Source: Rubrivivax sp. (GTDB lineage Bacteria; Pseudomonadota; Gammaproteobacteria; Burkholderiales; Burkholderiaceae_C). From it: a stretch of DNA of 64,000 nucleotides. The translations under genes and the position numbers were made by a program. Numbering within the stretch: position 1 is the first letter of the stretch; each line of letters starts with the position of its first letter. This document shows, piece after piece, positions 10,044 through 18,926 of the stretch. The stretch is from positions 62,001 to 126,000 of the forward strand of contig JALHPF010000001.1 in assembly GCA_022842595.1 (NCBI GenBank). The letters are read 5' to 3'. A model generated the notes under the pieces. That model saw only the letters and a list, made by a program, of their open reading frames with translations. It made no database searches and had not been told where the DNA came from.

Positions 10044-10885
10044 GCCGGCACTTCTTCGAGGCTGGGCGCCTTGGCGGGCACGGCCCCCGTCGGGTCCATC
10101 ACCACGAAGCGGTGGCCGATACCGATCTCGCCTTCGGTGGTGCCTTCCATCACCGCGCGGCACAGCAGGTGGCTGTGCAGGCGTTCGAGCAGGTAGCCAC
10201 CCACGCGCATCTGGTAGCCGGTGCGCGCGGTGTGCGCGCTGGCGGCATGACGCGTGTATTCACCCCAGGCTGCGCGCAGCACGCGCATCTGGCGCAGGAA
10301 GAGCGGCGTGTTCACCAGGCACAGCGCCGGCGAAGGCACCAGCCCCTGGAAGGCGGCGAACTGGCGCACCGCGCCCGGGTCCATGCCGGCCGCACCCAGG
10401 CAGGCGGCGAACGTGACGAGGTCGTCGATCACATGCACTTGCGCGTAGTTCTGCGCCACGCTGGCGCCCAGGCCGAACATCGATCCGACCACGGCGGCCT
10501 GCGGCAGCGCCTGCAGGGCTTCCAGGCTGGGCATCAGCGCCGCGGCATCGGCCGGCGGCGCGATGCGCAGCCAGGGCGCGTTGGCGGCCACGCCGCCGGT
10601 GCGCAGGCCGATGAACTTGCGGTACTGGAACAGGTACAGCCGGTCGACCACCAGGTCGCCAGCCTCGATCAGGTCGTGCAGGCTGAAGAGCTGCGCGTAT
10701 TCGGCCAGCACCGCGCCGTGAAGGCCTGGCGCGCTGTGGCGTTCGTCGGGCAGCACCATCTCGCCCGGCAGGCCCAGGGGCCGCGGCGTGAGCATGGTGA
10801 ACGGCAGGCCGGGCTGGAAGACCGGGGGCACGTGGCCCACGCAGAAGGCCCGGGTCAATGGGAACTTGGGGAGCGTGGTGGCCAA
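10040..10885 (-). CDS. Uncharacterised protein of a glycan-type locus
   Basis: This 281-residue soluble protein is not assigned to a family with confidence. The N-terminus contains a VGHVPPVF segment, followed by a LYLFQYRKFIG segment that loosely recalls the YRR/YRKF segment of DUF4422-type proteins; this is a weak similarity. No signal peptide or membrane span is seen. The start used is TTG at 10885, about 9 nt after an AAGGG sequence and 12 bp after the FkbM gene; an ATG at 10795 would remove the conserved-looking N-terminus. Its place between an FkbM methyltransferase and a glycosyltransferase, with a 4-bp overlap downstream, suggests a role in glycan synthesis or glycosylation. Confidence 0.65.
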   Translation of the reverse strand: MATTLPKFPLTRAFCVGHVPPVFQPGLPFTMLTPRPLGLPGEMVLPDERHSAPGLHGAVLAEYAQLFSLHDLIEAGDLVVDRLYLFQYRKFIGLRTGGVAANAPWLRIAPPADAAALMPSLEALQALPQAAVVGSMFGLGASVAQNYAQVHVIDDLVTFAACLGAAGMDPGAVRQFAAFQGLVPSPALCLVNTPLFLRQMRVLRAAWGEYTRHAASAHTARTGYQMRVGGYLLERLHSHLLCRAVMEGTTEGEIGIGHRFVVMDPTGAVPAKAPSLEEVPA

Positions 10886-10897
10886 GGGGACGGCCCT

Positions 10898-11563
10898 TCA
10901 GTGGATGTGGATGGCCTGCTTGCGCACGAACAGGGCGTCGCCATGGTGGTGGCGGTCGAAGTTGATGTTGTTCAGCGTGAAGCCCAGCGGCTGCAAGAAG
11001 GCCATCAGGTCGCCGAGCTCGGGTGCGCCGTCGTACATCTGATTGCGCGTCACTTCCGTCAGCACGACGTTGATGTTCTGCATCACCGCACCGGCGCCGT
11101 GCAGCACCTTCAGCTCGGCGCCCTGGGTGTCCATGTACAGCAGGTCCAGCGCGTCGCAGGCCGGGGCGTGGCCGTTGGCACGCAGGAAGTCGATGACATG
11201 GTCCAGGCGGTTGGATACCAGTTCCACCTTCTGGTCGAAGCGCACGAAGTCGAATTCCTGCAGGTGGTTCTTCGGCGCCAGCATGCTGCTGCTCTGGCCG
11301 CCGTTGCTGGCCACGTGGAAGCTCACGCGTTCGCCGCTGCGTTCCGAACACAGGGCGTTCACGGCCACGAAATTCGGGCGCTGCAAGCAGCTTTGCGACA
11401 GCACCGCGAAGGGCTCGGGCAGCGGTTCGATGAAGACACCGGCCTGGATGCCGTTCTCGACGAACCAGGTCATTTCCTGGCCGTAGCTGGCACCCACCTG
11501 GAGCACGCCGCGCGGGGCGGGCAGGCCCAGTTCACGCAGGGTCTGGAAAAGGTTGAAGGGCAT
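10898..11563 (-). CDS. FkbM-family methyltransferase
   Basis: This 221-residue protein has the FkbM-type SAM-methyltransferase layout: an N-terminal VLQVGASYGQE segment (motif I, SAM-binding), an acidic strand end FIEPLPEPF (motif II), and LLYMDTQGAEL in the core, which corresponds to the conserved IDTQGaE motif of the family. FkbM enzymes O-methylate sugars or other hydroxyls. It is the first gene of a tight group with an unknown protein and a GT92-like enzyme, so methylation of a glycan is the likely role (inferred). Confidence 0.85.
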   Translation of the reverse strand: MPFNLFQTLRELGLPAPRGVLQVGASYGQEMTWFVENGIQAGVFIEPLPEPFAVLSQSCLQRPNFVAVNALCSERSGERVSFHVASNGGQSSSMLAPKNHLQEFDFVRFDQKVELVSNRLDHVIDFLRANGHAPACDALDLLYMDTQGAELKVLHGAGAVMQNINVVLTEVTRNQMYDGAPELGDLMAFLQPLGFTLNNINFDRHHHGDALFVRKQAIHIH

Positions 11564-11604
11564 GGCGGGTCCTGTGGAATCGAAGGTAGAAGTTCAGGGC
11601 AGGT

Positions 11605-13017
11605 TCAACGCAGCCATTCGGAAACGCCGCGGCCCAGCGACAGCAGCTGGGCGTTCATCTGCTGGCCGTCGTGCAGGGCGTTGATGTAGGCCACGCGCAG
11701 CTGGTAGTGCTCGGCTTCGGTGCCCATCACGTCGAACAGGCTGCGCCGGCCCAGCTGCTGCCACTGCTGCAGCGTGAAGTTGCGCAGCTGTTCGCTTTCG
11801 CGCAGCACGGCGCCCACCCGGCGGGCGCGGTCGAAGCTGGACAGCGTTTGTTCGTGGACTTCGGCGACGCGGTAGCGGCGGGCTTCCAGCGCTTCCTCGC
11901 GCTGCAGCCGGGCGGCTTCGGCGCGGCGGCGGGCGGCGTCGGAGGCCGGCGCCAGGCCGGGGCTATAGAGCGGAATGTTCACGGCCAGGCCCAGCGAGAA
12001 GTTGCCGCTGCGGCCATTGCCCGGGGTGTCGGGGTTGCTGCCCACCGCCGCCGCACCACCACCGGTGAAGGCCCAGCTGACCTGCGGCTTGCCGCCGCTG
12101 GCCACGGCGCGCGCATAGGCGCTGGCCGCGGCCATCTGTGCGGTGAGCTGGCCGATTTCGGTCGAACGTTCGACATTGGCCACCAGCTCGGCCAGCGCGT
12201 CCACCTTCAGCAGCACGGTCGACAGGCCCTGCACGCCCGGCAGGCCGTCGCCCACCAGCCGGCGCAGCCGCGTGTCCACCTGGCGCGCTTGCGACTGCGC
12301 GCTGGACTGCAGCAGTTGCGCCTGCTGCAGGTTCTTCTGCGCCTGCACCAGTTCACTGGCGCGGCCGCGGTCGGCGCGCACGATGGTGTCCAGCGCCTCG
12401 ACCAGGCATTCCATCTTGCGCACGTACTGGCCGTAGATGACCATGTGCTGGCGGTAGCGGCTGCGTTCCAGCGCCAGGGCCACGGTGTTCATGGCCAGCT
12501 GTTCGCGCAGGCTCAGCGTGCCCCAGCGTGCCGATTCGGCGAGCTGGGTGCGCCAGTCGGCCAGGCGGTCGATGCGGCCGCCGTCGTAGAGCAGCTGGCT
12601 GACGTTGACGTTGGCGCGCAGCTGCAGCGCCGCTGCGTCGTTCACGCCTTGCTGCAGGCTGCCGCCCGGGCCCACGCCGGCCGAGAACGAGGCCTGGGGC
12701 TTGAGCCCGGCGCGGGTTTCCTCGATGTCGCTCAGCGCCGCTTCGGCCAGCAGCTTGCTGGCGCCGACCGCGTGGCTGCGGTCCAGCGCGTCGCGCACCA
12801 GGCCCTGCAGCGTGGCGCGCGGGTCCAGGCTCTCGGGCGTGGCCGGTTCGTCGGCTGCGGCGCCGGAGCCCTCGACTCGGGCCTCGTCGATGCAGCGCGA
12901 CTGGGCCTGGGCCGGGCCGCTGTACAGCGCGGTACCGGCCAGGGCCAGCGCAAGCATCAATCGACACGCCGGAAAGGGCGAGAGGGAAAGAGACAGAAAA
13001 GGACGCAGGGCCAGCAT
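11605..13017 (-). CDS. TolC-family outer membrane efflux/secretion protein
   Basis: The start is placed at ATG 13017 (MLALRPFLSLSLSPF), which gives a signal peptide ending near GPAQAQ; a second ATG at 12957 would give a shorter one. The mature part has the TolC repeat pattern: two halves rich in long amphipathic helices (for example SDIEETRAGLKPQASF, VAEVHEQTLSSFDRARR) with Leu/Ala/Gln-rich coiled-coil content and a LLYDGGRID segment, the recurrent '-YDGGR-' motif of the family. It forms an outer-membrane channel for type I secretion or efflux. No ABC transporter or membrane-fusion gene is adjacent in the window. The nearby giant repeat protein is a possible cargo (inference only). Confidence 0.85.
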   Translation of the reverse strand: MLALRPFLSLSLSPFPACRLMLALALAGTALYSGPAQAQSRCIDEARVEGSGAAADEPATPESLDPRATLQGLVRDALDRSHAVGASKLLAEAALSDIEETRAGLKPQASFSAGVGPGGSLQQGVNDAAALQLRANVNVSQLLYDGGRIDRLADWRTQLAESARWGTLSLREQLAMNTVALALERSRYRQHMVIYGQYVRKMECLVEALDTIVRADRGRASELVQAQKNLQQAQLLQSSAQSQARQVDTRLRRLVGDGLPGVQGLSTVLLKVDALAELVANVERSTEIGQLTAQMAAASAYARAVASGGKPQVSWAFTGGGAAAVGSNPDTPGNGRSGNFSLGLAVNIPLYSPGLAPASDAARRRAEAARLQREEALEARRYRVAEVHEQTLSSFDRARRVGAVLRESEQLRNFTLQQWQQLGRRSLFDVMGTEAEHYQLRVAYINALHDGQQMNAQLLSLGRGVSEWLR

Positions 13018-13181
13018 GGTGACCAGAGTCTCGGCCGCCGGCCCCGCGCGCAATCGGCGGATGTCACGCCGAATCAAGGCCCAGTTTTCAAGCTGCAGGT
13101 CGCTGTCGCGCCTGCGACCGCGCCGGCGCGGGGCGCAAACCTATGATCCGTCCTTCTGCAGCCCACCCGGAGCACCACCCC

Positions 13182-14159
13182 ATGCAAGCCTGGCTTTGCG
13201 AGACCCTGGACGGCATCGGCGCGATGCGCTTTCAAACCCTGCCCACGCCCGAGCCCGCCGCCGGCGAAGTGCGCATCGCCATCGAGGCGGCCAGCCTGAA
13301 CTTCCCCGACCTGCTGATCGTGGAAGGCAAGTACCAGTTCAAGCCGCCCCTGCCCTTCGTGCCCGGCGCTGAATTCGCCGGCCGGGTGGACGCGGTGGGC
13401 GCCGGCGTCAAGCACCTGAAGCCGGGCGACGCGGTGGCGGCGATTGCCGGCACCGGCGGCTTTGCCACCCACGCCTGCGTCGACGCCACGCGTGTGCTGC
13501 CGCTGCCACCGGGTTTTGCCACGCGCGACGGCGCAGCCTTCGCCTTCACCTACGGCACCTCGCACCACGCGCTGATCGACCGCGCCCAGTTGCAGGCCGG
13601 CGAAACCGTGCTGGTGCTCGGGGCTGCCGGCGGCGTGGGCACCGCGGCGCTGCAGATTGCCAAGGCAGCCGGCGCGCGCGTGATCGCCGCCGCGTCCAGC
13701 GACGAGAAGTGCGCCTTGTGCCGCGAACTCGGCGCCGACGAGACCCTGAACTACAGCACCCAGAACGTGCGCGAGACGCTGAAGGCGCTGACCGGCGGCA
13801 AGGGCCCCGACGTCGTCTACGACCCCGTGGGCGGCGACCTGGCCGAACCCGTGTTCCGCAGCATCGCCTGGCGCGGGCGCTACCTGGTGGTGGGTTTTGC
13901 CGGCGGTGGCATCCCGGCCCTGCCCTGGAACCTGGCCTTGCTGAAAGGCGCCAGCGTGGTGGGTGTGTTCTGGGGCGACTTCGTCAAGCGCGAGCCGAAG
14001 GCCAGTGCCGCGGCACTGATGCAGCTGGCGCAGTGGTATGCGCAGGGAAAGATCAAGCCCGTCATCGACCAGGCCCTGCCGATGGCCGAGCTGCCGGCCG
14101 CCTACGCCCGCATGGGCACGCGCCAGGTGCGCGGCAAGCTGCTGCTCGTGAACGACTGA
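13182..14159 (+). CDS. NADPH:quinone oxidoreductase-like MDR protein
   Basis: This 325-residue zinc-free medium-chain dehydrogenase/reductase belongs to the quinone oxidoreductase group. It shows the N-terminal GroES-like segment (SLNFPDLLIVEGKYQ), PGAEFAGRV, and the NADPH-binding VLGAAGGVGTAA loop around residue 145, followed by GADETLNY. The substrate is probably a quinone or enone and cannot be specified. The start is ATG 13182 (MQAWLCET) with a CGGAG sequence about 9 nt upstream; the ATG at 13143 has no such site. The gene is divergent from the TolC-family gene. Confidence 0.88.
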   Translation: MQAWLCETLDGIGAMRFQTLPTPEPAAGEVRIAIEAASLNFPDLLIVEGKYQFKPPLPFVPGAEFAGRVDAVGAGVKHLKPGDAVAAIAGTGGFATHACVDATRVLPLPPGFATRDGAAFAFTYGTSHHALIDRAQLQAGETVLVLGAAGGVGTAALQIAKAAGARVIAAASSDEKCALCRELGADETLNYSTQNVRETLKALTGGKGPDVVYDPVGGDLAEPVFRSIAWRGRYLVVGFAGGGIPALPWNLALLKGASVVGVFWGDFVKREPKASAAALMQLAQWYAQGKIKPVIDQALPMAELPAAYARMGTRQVRGKLLLVND

Positions 14160-14295
14160 CGCCTGCGACTGGCACGCGATATCGTCAGCCTGAAGGATGG
14201 CGGCCCCTCTTCCGGGGGCGGCCAGCGTTCGCTGAACGGTAGGTGAGTGGCCGCCAAAGCGCTAGCATCCTGGGATTGGAAATGCCGGGGTACGC

Positions 14296-15036
14296 ATGAC
14301 TGTCAAGGTGCTGATCGTCGAGGACAACCCGGTGGCGCGCAGCTTCCTGTGCCGCGTCGTTCGCGAGAGCTTCAGCGACGCCCACCACATCACCGAAGCC
14401 GGCGATCTGGAAACCGCGCGCCGGCAGATTTCGCTGACCGGCGGGGCGCAGGGGCTGCATGGCGTCGACCCGTTCAAGCTGATCCTGGTCGACCTGGAGC
14501 TGCCCGACGGCAACGGCCTGGAACTGCTGGTGGAACTGGCCCACTACCCGGCCACGAAGATCGTCACCACGCTCTATTCCGACGACGACCACCTGTTCCC
14601 GGCGCTGCAATGCGGCGCCGACGGCTACCTGCTGAAGGAAGACCGCTTCGAGGTGCTGGTGGAAGAGCTGCAGCGCATCGTGCGCGGCCAGCCGCCGCTG
14701 TCGCCAGCCATCGCGCGGCGCCTGCTCACGCACTTCCGCCATGGCGTGGGCAGCGACAGCCGCGCGCCCGATTCCGGCTTTGCACACCTGAGCGGCTTCA
14801 CCACCAGCCGCCCGGTGCCCATCGAAAAGCCCGCGCCCGACCACGAACGGCTGACCCCGCGCGAAAGCGAGGTGCTCACCTACCTGAGCAAGGGCTTCAC
14901 CATCAAGGAAATCGCCAGCCTGATGGGCATCAAGTGGTTCACCGTGAACGACCACATCAAGAGCATCTACAAGAAGCTGAACGTGAGCAGCCGCGCCGAA
15001 GCCGCGGTGCTGGCCAGCAAGCAGGGGCTGGTTTGA
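14296..15036 (+). CDS. NarL/LuxR-type two-component response regulator
   Basis: The N-terminal receiver domain has the acidic pair E9-D10, a phosphoacceptor Asp at about residue 66 (LILVDLELPDG) and the conserved Lys in GYLLKED. A linker of about 50 residues leads to a C-terminal GerE/LuxR helix-turn-helix (LTPRESEVLTYLSKG, then IKEIASLMGI and TVNDHIKSIYKKL). The 246-residue length is somewhat above the usual ~215 because of the linker. No histidine kinase gene is beside it, so it is an orphan regulator in this window; target genes are unknown. Confidence 0.9.
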   Translation: MTVKVLIVEDNPVARSFLCRVVRESFSDAHHITEAGDLETARRQISLTGGAQGLHGVDPFKLILVDLELPDGNGLELLVELAHYPATKIVTTLYSDDDHLFPALQCGADGYLLKEDRFEVLVEELQRIVRGQPPLSPAIARRLLTHFRHGVGSDSRAPDSGFAHLSGFTTSRPVPIEKPAPDHERLTPRESEVLTYLSKGFTIKEIASLMGIKWFTVNDHIKSIYKKLNVSSRAEAAVLASKQGLV

Positions 15037-15103
15037 CGCCGTAGATGCCAGGCTGACAGACGGGCGAAGGTTCGACGGGCGTCAAACACCTCGCCTGTGG
15101 CGG

Positions 15104-16312
15104 TCACAGGTTCTCAGGCACCCAGCCGAATTCCTTCAGCTTGAGCAAGACCTGGTCGCCCAGGATCTTGTGGCCGGCCGTCGTGGGATGCACGCCGTCA
15201 GCGAACAGATACTTCGTCGGATCGATGCCGCGAGTGATGCCGTTCAGGTTGGGGATGCCGGCGGCAGCAAAGGCCGATGCGGGTGCGGCGTTGCAGAACA
15301 GCGAAGAGCCGTCGGTCACGCGGCCGCTGGTCACTGCGCTGATGATGGCTGTGTTGCAAGCGGGCGCGGTGACATTGGTCAGACCGAAGCTCGCGGGATT
15401 GGCCAGTACGGAGGCGTTGAGCGCGCGGGTGTCGATGATCTTCGCGGCCGTGCCGTTCAGGCCCGCGAGCACCGTGGCGTTGAACTGCGCCGACAGGTTC
15501 GACAGCAGCTGCCGGGCGCCATCGGCCTGCGCATTGCCCGCGGGGCCGAGGCTGGCGCCGAAGGGCGTGGCCGACGCATCGGGCAGCGTCATCACTGCCA
15601 CGCGCTTGGCACCTTTGGCGATGATCTGGTCACGCACGAGCGCCACGAGTTCGTTGGCGGCGGTGACGACGTTGGCCTGCGCCGCGGCCGGCGGCAGGCC
15701 CTGGTTGATGGCACCGAACTGCACGAAGATGTCGTTGTTGCCACCGAAAACGAAGACGATGTCTTCGCCGTCGAAGGCGTTGAACGCCCGCAGATGGCTG
15801 GCGACCTGCTCGGTCATCGGGACTGTCATCGGCGCGGGCGCGCCAGCGTTGATGCCATTGCCGTTCGGGTTGCCGATGCCGGCCGGGTTGCTGACACGCG
15901 AGCCGCCCTGGCCGTAGCCCGTGCAGCTGCTTGCCAGCACGGGGTCGGCGGCGGCCGGGCAGGGGCGGCGATTCGACACCGGCCCGAAACCGACGAGCGC
16001 CGGGGTGATGAATCGGCCCAGCCGCGACGCGACCAGCTCGACCCAGATGTTCGCGACGTTGGTATTGCTCGTGGCGCTGTAGCCGGTGTGCGTGTTGGTG
16101 GTGAACCTGCCCCCGAAGAACGGCGCGGCGCCCGCGGCCTGGCCCAGCGGGACTTGCGTGGCCGGGGTATACGCCCCGAGGTCGGACAGGCTGTCGCCGA
16201 ACGACACCACACGTGTGGACAGGGTGGGGGTGGAATCTCCGCCACCGCAACCGGCGATGAACAGAGCGGCAGCGACAAGGATCGACAGCTGACCGCGACG
16301 GAAGATCTTCAT
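15104..16312 (-). CDS. GDSL-type esterase/lipase lipoprotein
   Basis: The 402-residue protein starts at ATG 16312 with a lipoprotein signal peptide (LFIAGC; Cys22). Block I is VVSFGDSLSDLGAY with the nucleophile Ser near residue 41. The block III Asn lies in FGGNNDIF and the catalytic Asp/His in FADGVHPT near the C-terminus. It should hydrolyse esters in the periplasm or on the outer membrane. The layout matches the SGNH hydrolases secreted by Burkholderiales; no autotransporter beta-barrel is attached. The gene converges with the response regulator gene and diverges from the MORN gene. Confidence 0.9.
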   Translation of the reverse strand: MKIFRRGQLSILVAAALFIAGCGGGDSTPTLSTRVVSFGDSLSDLGAYTPATQVPLGQAAGAAPFFGGRFTTNTHTGYSATSNTNVANIWVELVASRLGRFITPALVGFGPVSNRRPCPAAADPVLASSCTGYGQGGSRVSNPAGIGNPNGNGINAGAPAPMTVPMTEQVASHLRAFNAFDGEDIVFVFGGNNDIFVQFGAINQGLPPAAAQANVVTAANELVALVRDQIIAKGAKRVAVMTLPDASATPFGASLGPAGNAQADGARQLLSNLSAQFNATVLAGLNGTAAKIIDTRALNASVLANPASFGLTNVTAPACNTAIISAVTSGRVTDGSSLFCNAAPASAFAAAGIPNLNGITRGIDPTKYLFADGVHPTTAGHKILGDQVLLKLKEFGWVPENL

Positions 16313-16531
16313 GCTTCTTTTCCCCTTCGGTTTGGTGGTTCGCAGAAGTCCGAACACCGTTCGCGTTTGAATATACGGTTGGGCCCCGGCGCGCCCAGCG
16401 TGGGTTAACCCGGTTCGCAGCCGGCCTGGACTGAGGCAGCCAACACGCGACAAGATGTAACGCCGTCCCCATACTGCACGGCCGGAACGCGGTGCCGATA
16501 GAGCCCGCGGCCGCTTGGTGCAGGGAGAGGT

Positions 16532-17494
16532 ATGCGCAACTGGGGAGCGCCCGCTGTTCTGGGCGGGCTTGGCAGGCTCTGGGCGTGGTGCATGGTGCTG
16601 GCTGCGCTGGGGCTGACCGGCTGCGCCAGCCATCAATTCACCCGCGACGACGGCCGCGCCGTCGACGAAACCCTGCTCACGCAGATTCGCCACTACGGCG
16701 CCGGTGAACGCGCTCTACGGCCGGCCATCGTGCGCAGCGCCGGCCTGCGCGACGCCGAATGCGACAAGCAGTGGGAACTGCCCTTCTCGGTGGCCTCGGC
16801 CGACGACTGGAGCGAAGACGAACGCGTGGCCTGGGTACGCGCGCTGGGCGTGGACGAGCGCCTCACCGTGGTGGCAGCGGCCGCGGTTCCCCCGCTGCGG
16901 AACGGCGAACACTTCGCCAACGTGAACGGCCTGAAAGCCGAACGCCAGCCGGTGCTGCTGCTGGAGAAGATGGCCGAGTTGCACGGCCAGGGCCGACTGA
17001 CATTCCCCGACGGCGGCCTGTTCGAAGGCGATGTGCACGCCAACAAGATCGGCGACAAGGGCCGCATGCGCTTCCCGTCGGGCGATGTCTACGAAGGCAG
17101 CTACAGCAACGGCCTGGCGCATGGCCAGGGCAGCTACCGCTGGCGCAACGGGCAGCGGTACGAAGGCCAGTGGGTGAACGGCCAGGCCCAGGGCACGGGG
17201 CGGCTGGCGTTTGCCAGTGGCAACGTCTACGAAGGCGAAGTGCTGGGCGGGCAGCCGCAGGGGTAAGGGGTGATGAAGTACGCCTCAGGCGACGACTACA
17301 CCGGGCGCTTCGACGAGGGGCAGCCTGATGGGGAAGGCACCTATACCTGGGCGAATGGGGCGCGGTATACCGGGCAGTGGCGGGCCGGGCTAAAGCACGG
17401 GCGGGCGGTGATGCAGTGGGCGGGTGGGGAGCGGTGGGAAGGGGTTGATCGGGAGGATGTGCAGATGGTGGATGTGGGGCAGGTTGGGCGGTGA
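16532..17494 (+). pseudogene. MORN-repeat lipoprotein gene split by an in-frame TAA
   Basis: ATG 16532 follows a GGGAGAGG Shine-Dalgarno sequence and encodes a lipoprotein signal (ALGLTGC) and, from about residue 150, MORN repeats (YEGSYSNGLAHGQGSY, YEGQWVNGQAQGTG, YEGEVLGGQPQG). A TAA at 17264-17266 ends the frame after 244 codons. The same frame continues without shift for 76 codons with two further MORN units (YTGRFDEGQPDGEG and YTGQWRAGLKHG). The TAA falls at the variable position of the G-x-G turn, where Tyr, Lys, Gln or Glu codons one base away from TAA would fit. Codon use after the stop is richer in GGG/GTG. Either a recent nonsense mutation, a tolerated truncation (the first 244 residues are probably still made), or a sequencing error. 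Confidence 0.75.
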
Positions 17495-17675
17495 GAGTGC
17501 GTTGGCCGGCCAGAAACTCAACCAGAACTCCTAGGCGGTCGGCAAAAAAGCTTCTTCTGAATGAATCAGAGTGAAACGGTCAAACATTGGACAGTCCCTG
17601 GTCGACTGTCAGCTTCGACCGGCGATTGGACGACAACATCCTGCGCTTCCGGCTATACCGTGATTGCGAAAACAC

Positions 17676-17682
17676 GTTAGGC
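17676..17682 (+). other. Left-boundary core recombination site (GTTAGGC), attI-like
   Basis: GTTAGGC occurs 33 bp before the first cassette gene. The preceding bases (GCGAAAACAC) resemble the AAAACAAA stretch before the core in class 1 attI. No R''-L'' partner that would make a full attC is visible upstream. It could be a diverged attI or the remnant of an attC. Confidence 0.45.
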
Positions 17683-17714
17683 CTCACAAAACTGGCGCTC
17701 CGCGCTTCCCCCTC

Positions 17715-18119
17715 ATGAAATCGCAGATCACCTTGCCAGACGAGGACTTCTTCAAGGCGCTTGAAGTCGAGCGAACCCAATCGCTTGTGAATCGAGACGA
17801 AGAAGCGATACGGCGGATTCATGCACCGAACTATGAGTTGATCACCGTTCCGGGCCAGGTCATGAGCCTTGAACGCTACATGTCCCTCATGGCGCGGGAT
17901 GTCTTCTATGCCAAGTGGGAGCACGGGCCCATGCGGGTTCACGTCGCGCAGGGTATGGCAGCAGTCAGGTATCTTGCCGAGCTCACGTTTCCTTCGGGCA
18001 AGGTTGTCAAGTGCTGGCACACGGACATATACGCATCACAAGCCGGAGCGTGGCAAGCAATCTGGTCTCAGGCCACACAGATTCCGCAGGAGCAAGGGCA
18101 CGAGAGCGCTGCGCAGTGA
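17715..18119 (+). CDS. SnoaL/NTF2-like (DUF4440-type) protein, cassette-borne
   Basis: This 134-residue protein starts at ATG 17715 (MKSQITLPDED); an upstream in-frame start at 17664 would overlap the cassette boundary. The order of an N-terminal helix (FFKALEVERTQSLVNRDEE), an I-R-R-I-HAPNYELITV strand and a final CWHTDIYASQAGAWQAIWSQAT hairpin fits the DUF4440/SnoaL cone fold, here with its typical W-x-x-x-x-x-Q end. Function is unknown; members include isomerases, hydrolases and ligand-binding proteins. The stop lies one base before attC 1, as in integron cassettes. Confidence 0.7.
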   Translation: MKSQITLPDEDFFKALEVERTQSLVNRDEEAIRRIHAPNYELITVPGQVMSLERYMSLMARDVFYAKWEHGPMRVHVAQGMAAVRYLAELTFPSGKVVKCWHTDIYASQAGAWQAIWSQATQIPQEQGHESAAQ

Positions 18120-18120
18120 G

Positions 18121-18249
18121 GCCTAACCCCTCGCTCAACCGGACCCGCTACGGCAGGCGTCGTAAGCCCGGGCTGCAGTCCGCAGCCTATTCTTGCAGCC
18201 CGGGCTTACGCCGCCTGCCTCCGTGGGCCGGTTAGCTCGAACGTTAGGC
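18121..18249 (+). repeat. attC recombination site 1
   Basis: This 129-bp imperfect inverted repeat starts with R'' GCCTAAC and ends with R' GTTAGGC. The L''/L' region (CTCGCTCAACCGG paired with CCGGTTAGCTCGAAC) has the offset expected of attC. The middle forms a 17-bp perfect stem (CGTAAGCCCGGGCTGCA with its complement) plus a GGCAGGCG/CGCCTGCC stem. Confidence 0.88.
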
Positions 18250-18276
18250 ATCACACGAACATTCCTTCTCCGCCAC

Positions 18277-18792
18277 ATGAATGCACACTTCCCCGCCGAA
18301 GGCGGCTGCGACTGCAGGCTTGTCCGCTACCGCCTGGAATCATCTCCCCTCTTTGTCCATTGCTGTCACTGCAGATGGTGTCAAAGAGAGTCAGGTGCCG
18401 CTTTTGCACTCAACGCGATGATCGAAGCCGACAGAGTCACGAGTCTTGGCGTTCAACCAGAACTCGTCGACACTCCATCCAATAGTGGAATGGGCCAAAA
18501 GATTGCTCGATGTCCGGAGTGCCGAATCGCTGTGTGGAGCAACTACGCAGGTTCAGGACCAGTCACAAAGTTTGTACGCGTAGGGACCCTAGACAATCCG
18601 GATTTCCTTCCTCCGGATGTTCATATCTTCACAGCATCAAAGCAACCCTGGGTTGTACTTCCCGCCGGTGCTCCCGCGTTCGAGGAGTACTACGAGCGAG
18701 AGTCACTTTGGCCACAGTCCAGCCTCGAGAGACGGGAGGCGTTACTGCCACTGATAGAGGCCTACCAAGCTGCCCGGCGTAGTGACGCCTAA
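18277..18792 (+). CDS. GFA/CENP-V-family Zn-binding protein, cassette-borne
   Basis: This 171-residue protein starts at ATG 18277, 33 bp inside the cassette. It shows the Cys ligand pattern of the GFA (glutathione-dependent formaldehyde-activating enzyme-like) fold: GGCDCRLVRY near the N-terminus, CCHCRWCQRESGAAF and a later CPECRIAVWS. These Cys residues bind two zinc ions in the family. Catalysis of formaldehyde-glutathione adduct formation is known only for a few members, so the enzyme activity is not assigned. The TAA stop is within the R'' box of attC 2. Confidence 0.85.
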   Translation: MNAHFPAEGGCDCRLVRYRLESSPLFVHCCHCRWCQRESGAAFALNAMIEADRVTSLGVQPELVDTPSNSGMGQKIARCPECRIAVWSNYAGSGPVTKFVRVGTLDNPDFLPPDVHIFTASKQPWVVLPAGAPAFEEYYERESLWPQSSLERREALLPLIEAYQAARRSDA

Positions 18793-18915
18793 CCCCTCGC
18801 TCAAGCGGAGCGCCAACGGCAGGCCACCAGGCCCGGGCTGGTGGTACGCGGTACATTCTCACCAGCCCGGGCCTGGCGCCCTGCCGTCGTTGACCGGTTA
18901 GCTCGAACGTTAGCA
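18787..18915 (+). repeat. attC recombination site 2
   Basis: It has the same length (129 bp) and the same ends as attC 1: GCCTAACCCCTCGCTCAA on the left and CCGGTTAGCTCGAACGTTAG on the right. The inner part differs: a 17-bp stem (CCAGGCCCGGGCTGGTG and its complement) and an AACGGCAGG stem. The right core reads GTTAGCA rather than GTTAGGC because those last bases belong to the next cassette. Confidence 0.88.
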
Positions 18916-18926
18916 ATCGCGACCGC

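Noticed and set aside
10112-13146. Long + strand frames opposite the GT92-to-TolC gene group
   Set aside because: The minus-strand products carry clear family motifs; the + strand frames are His/Gln/Arg-rich shadows.
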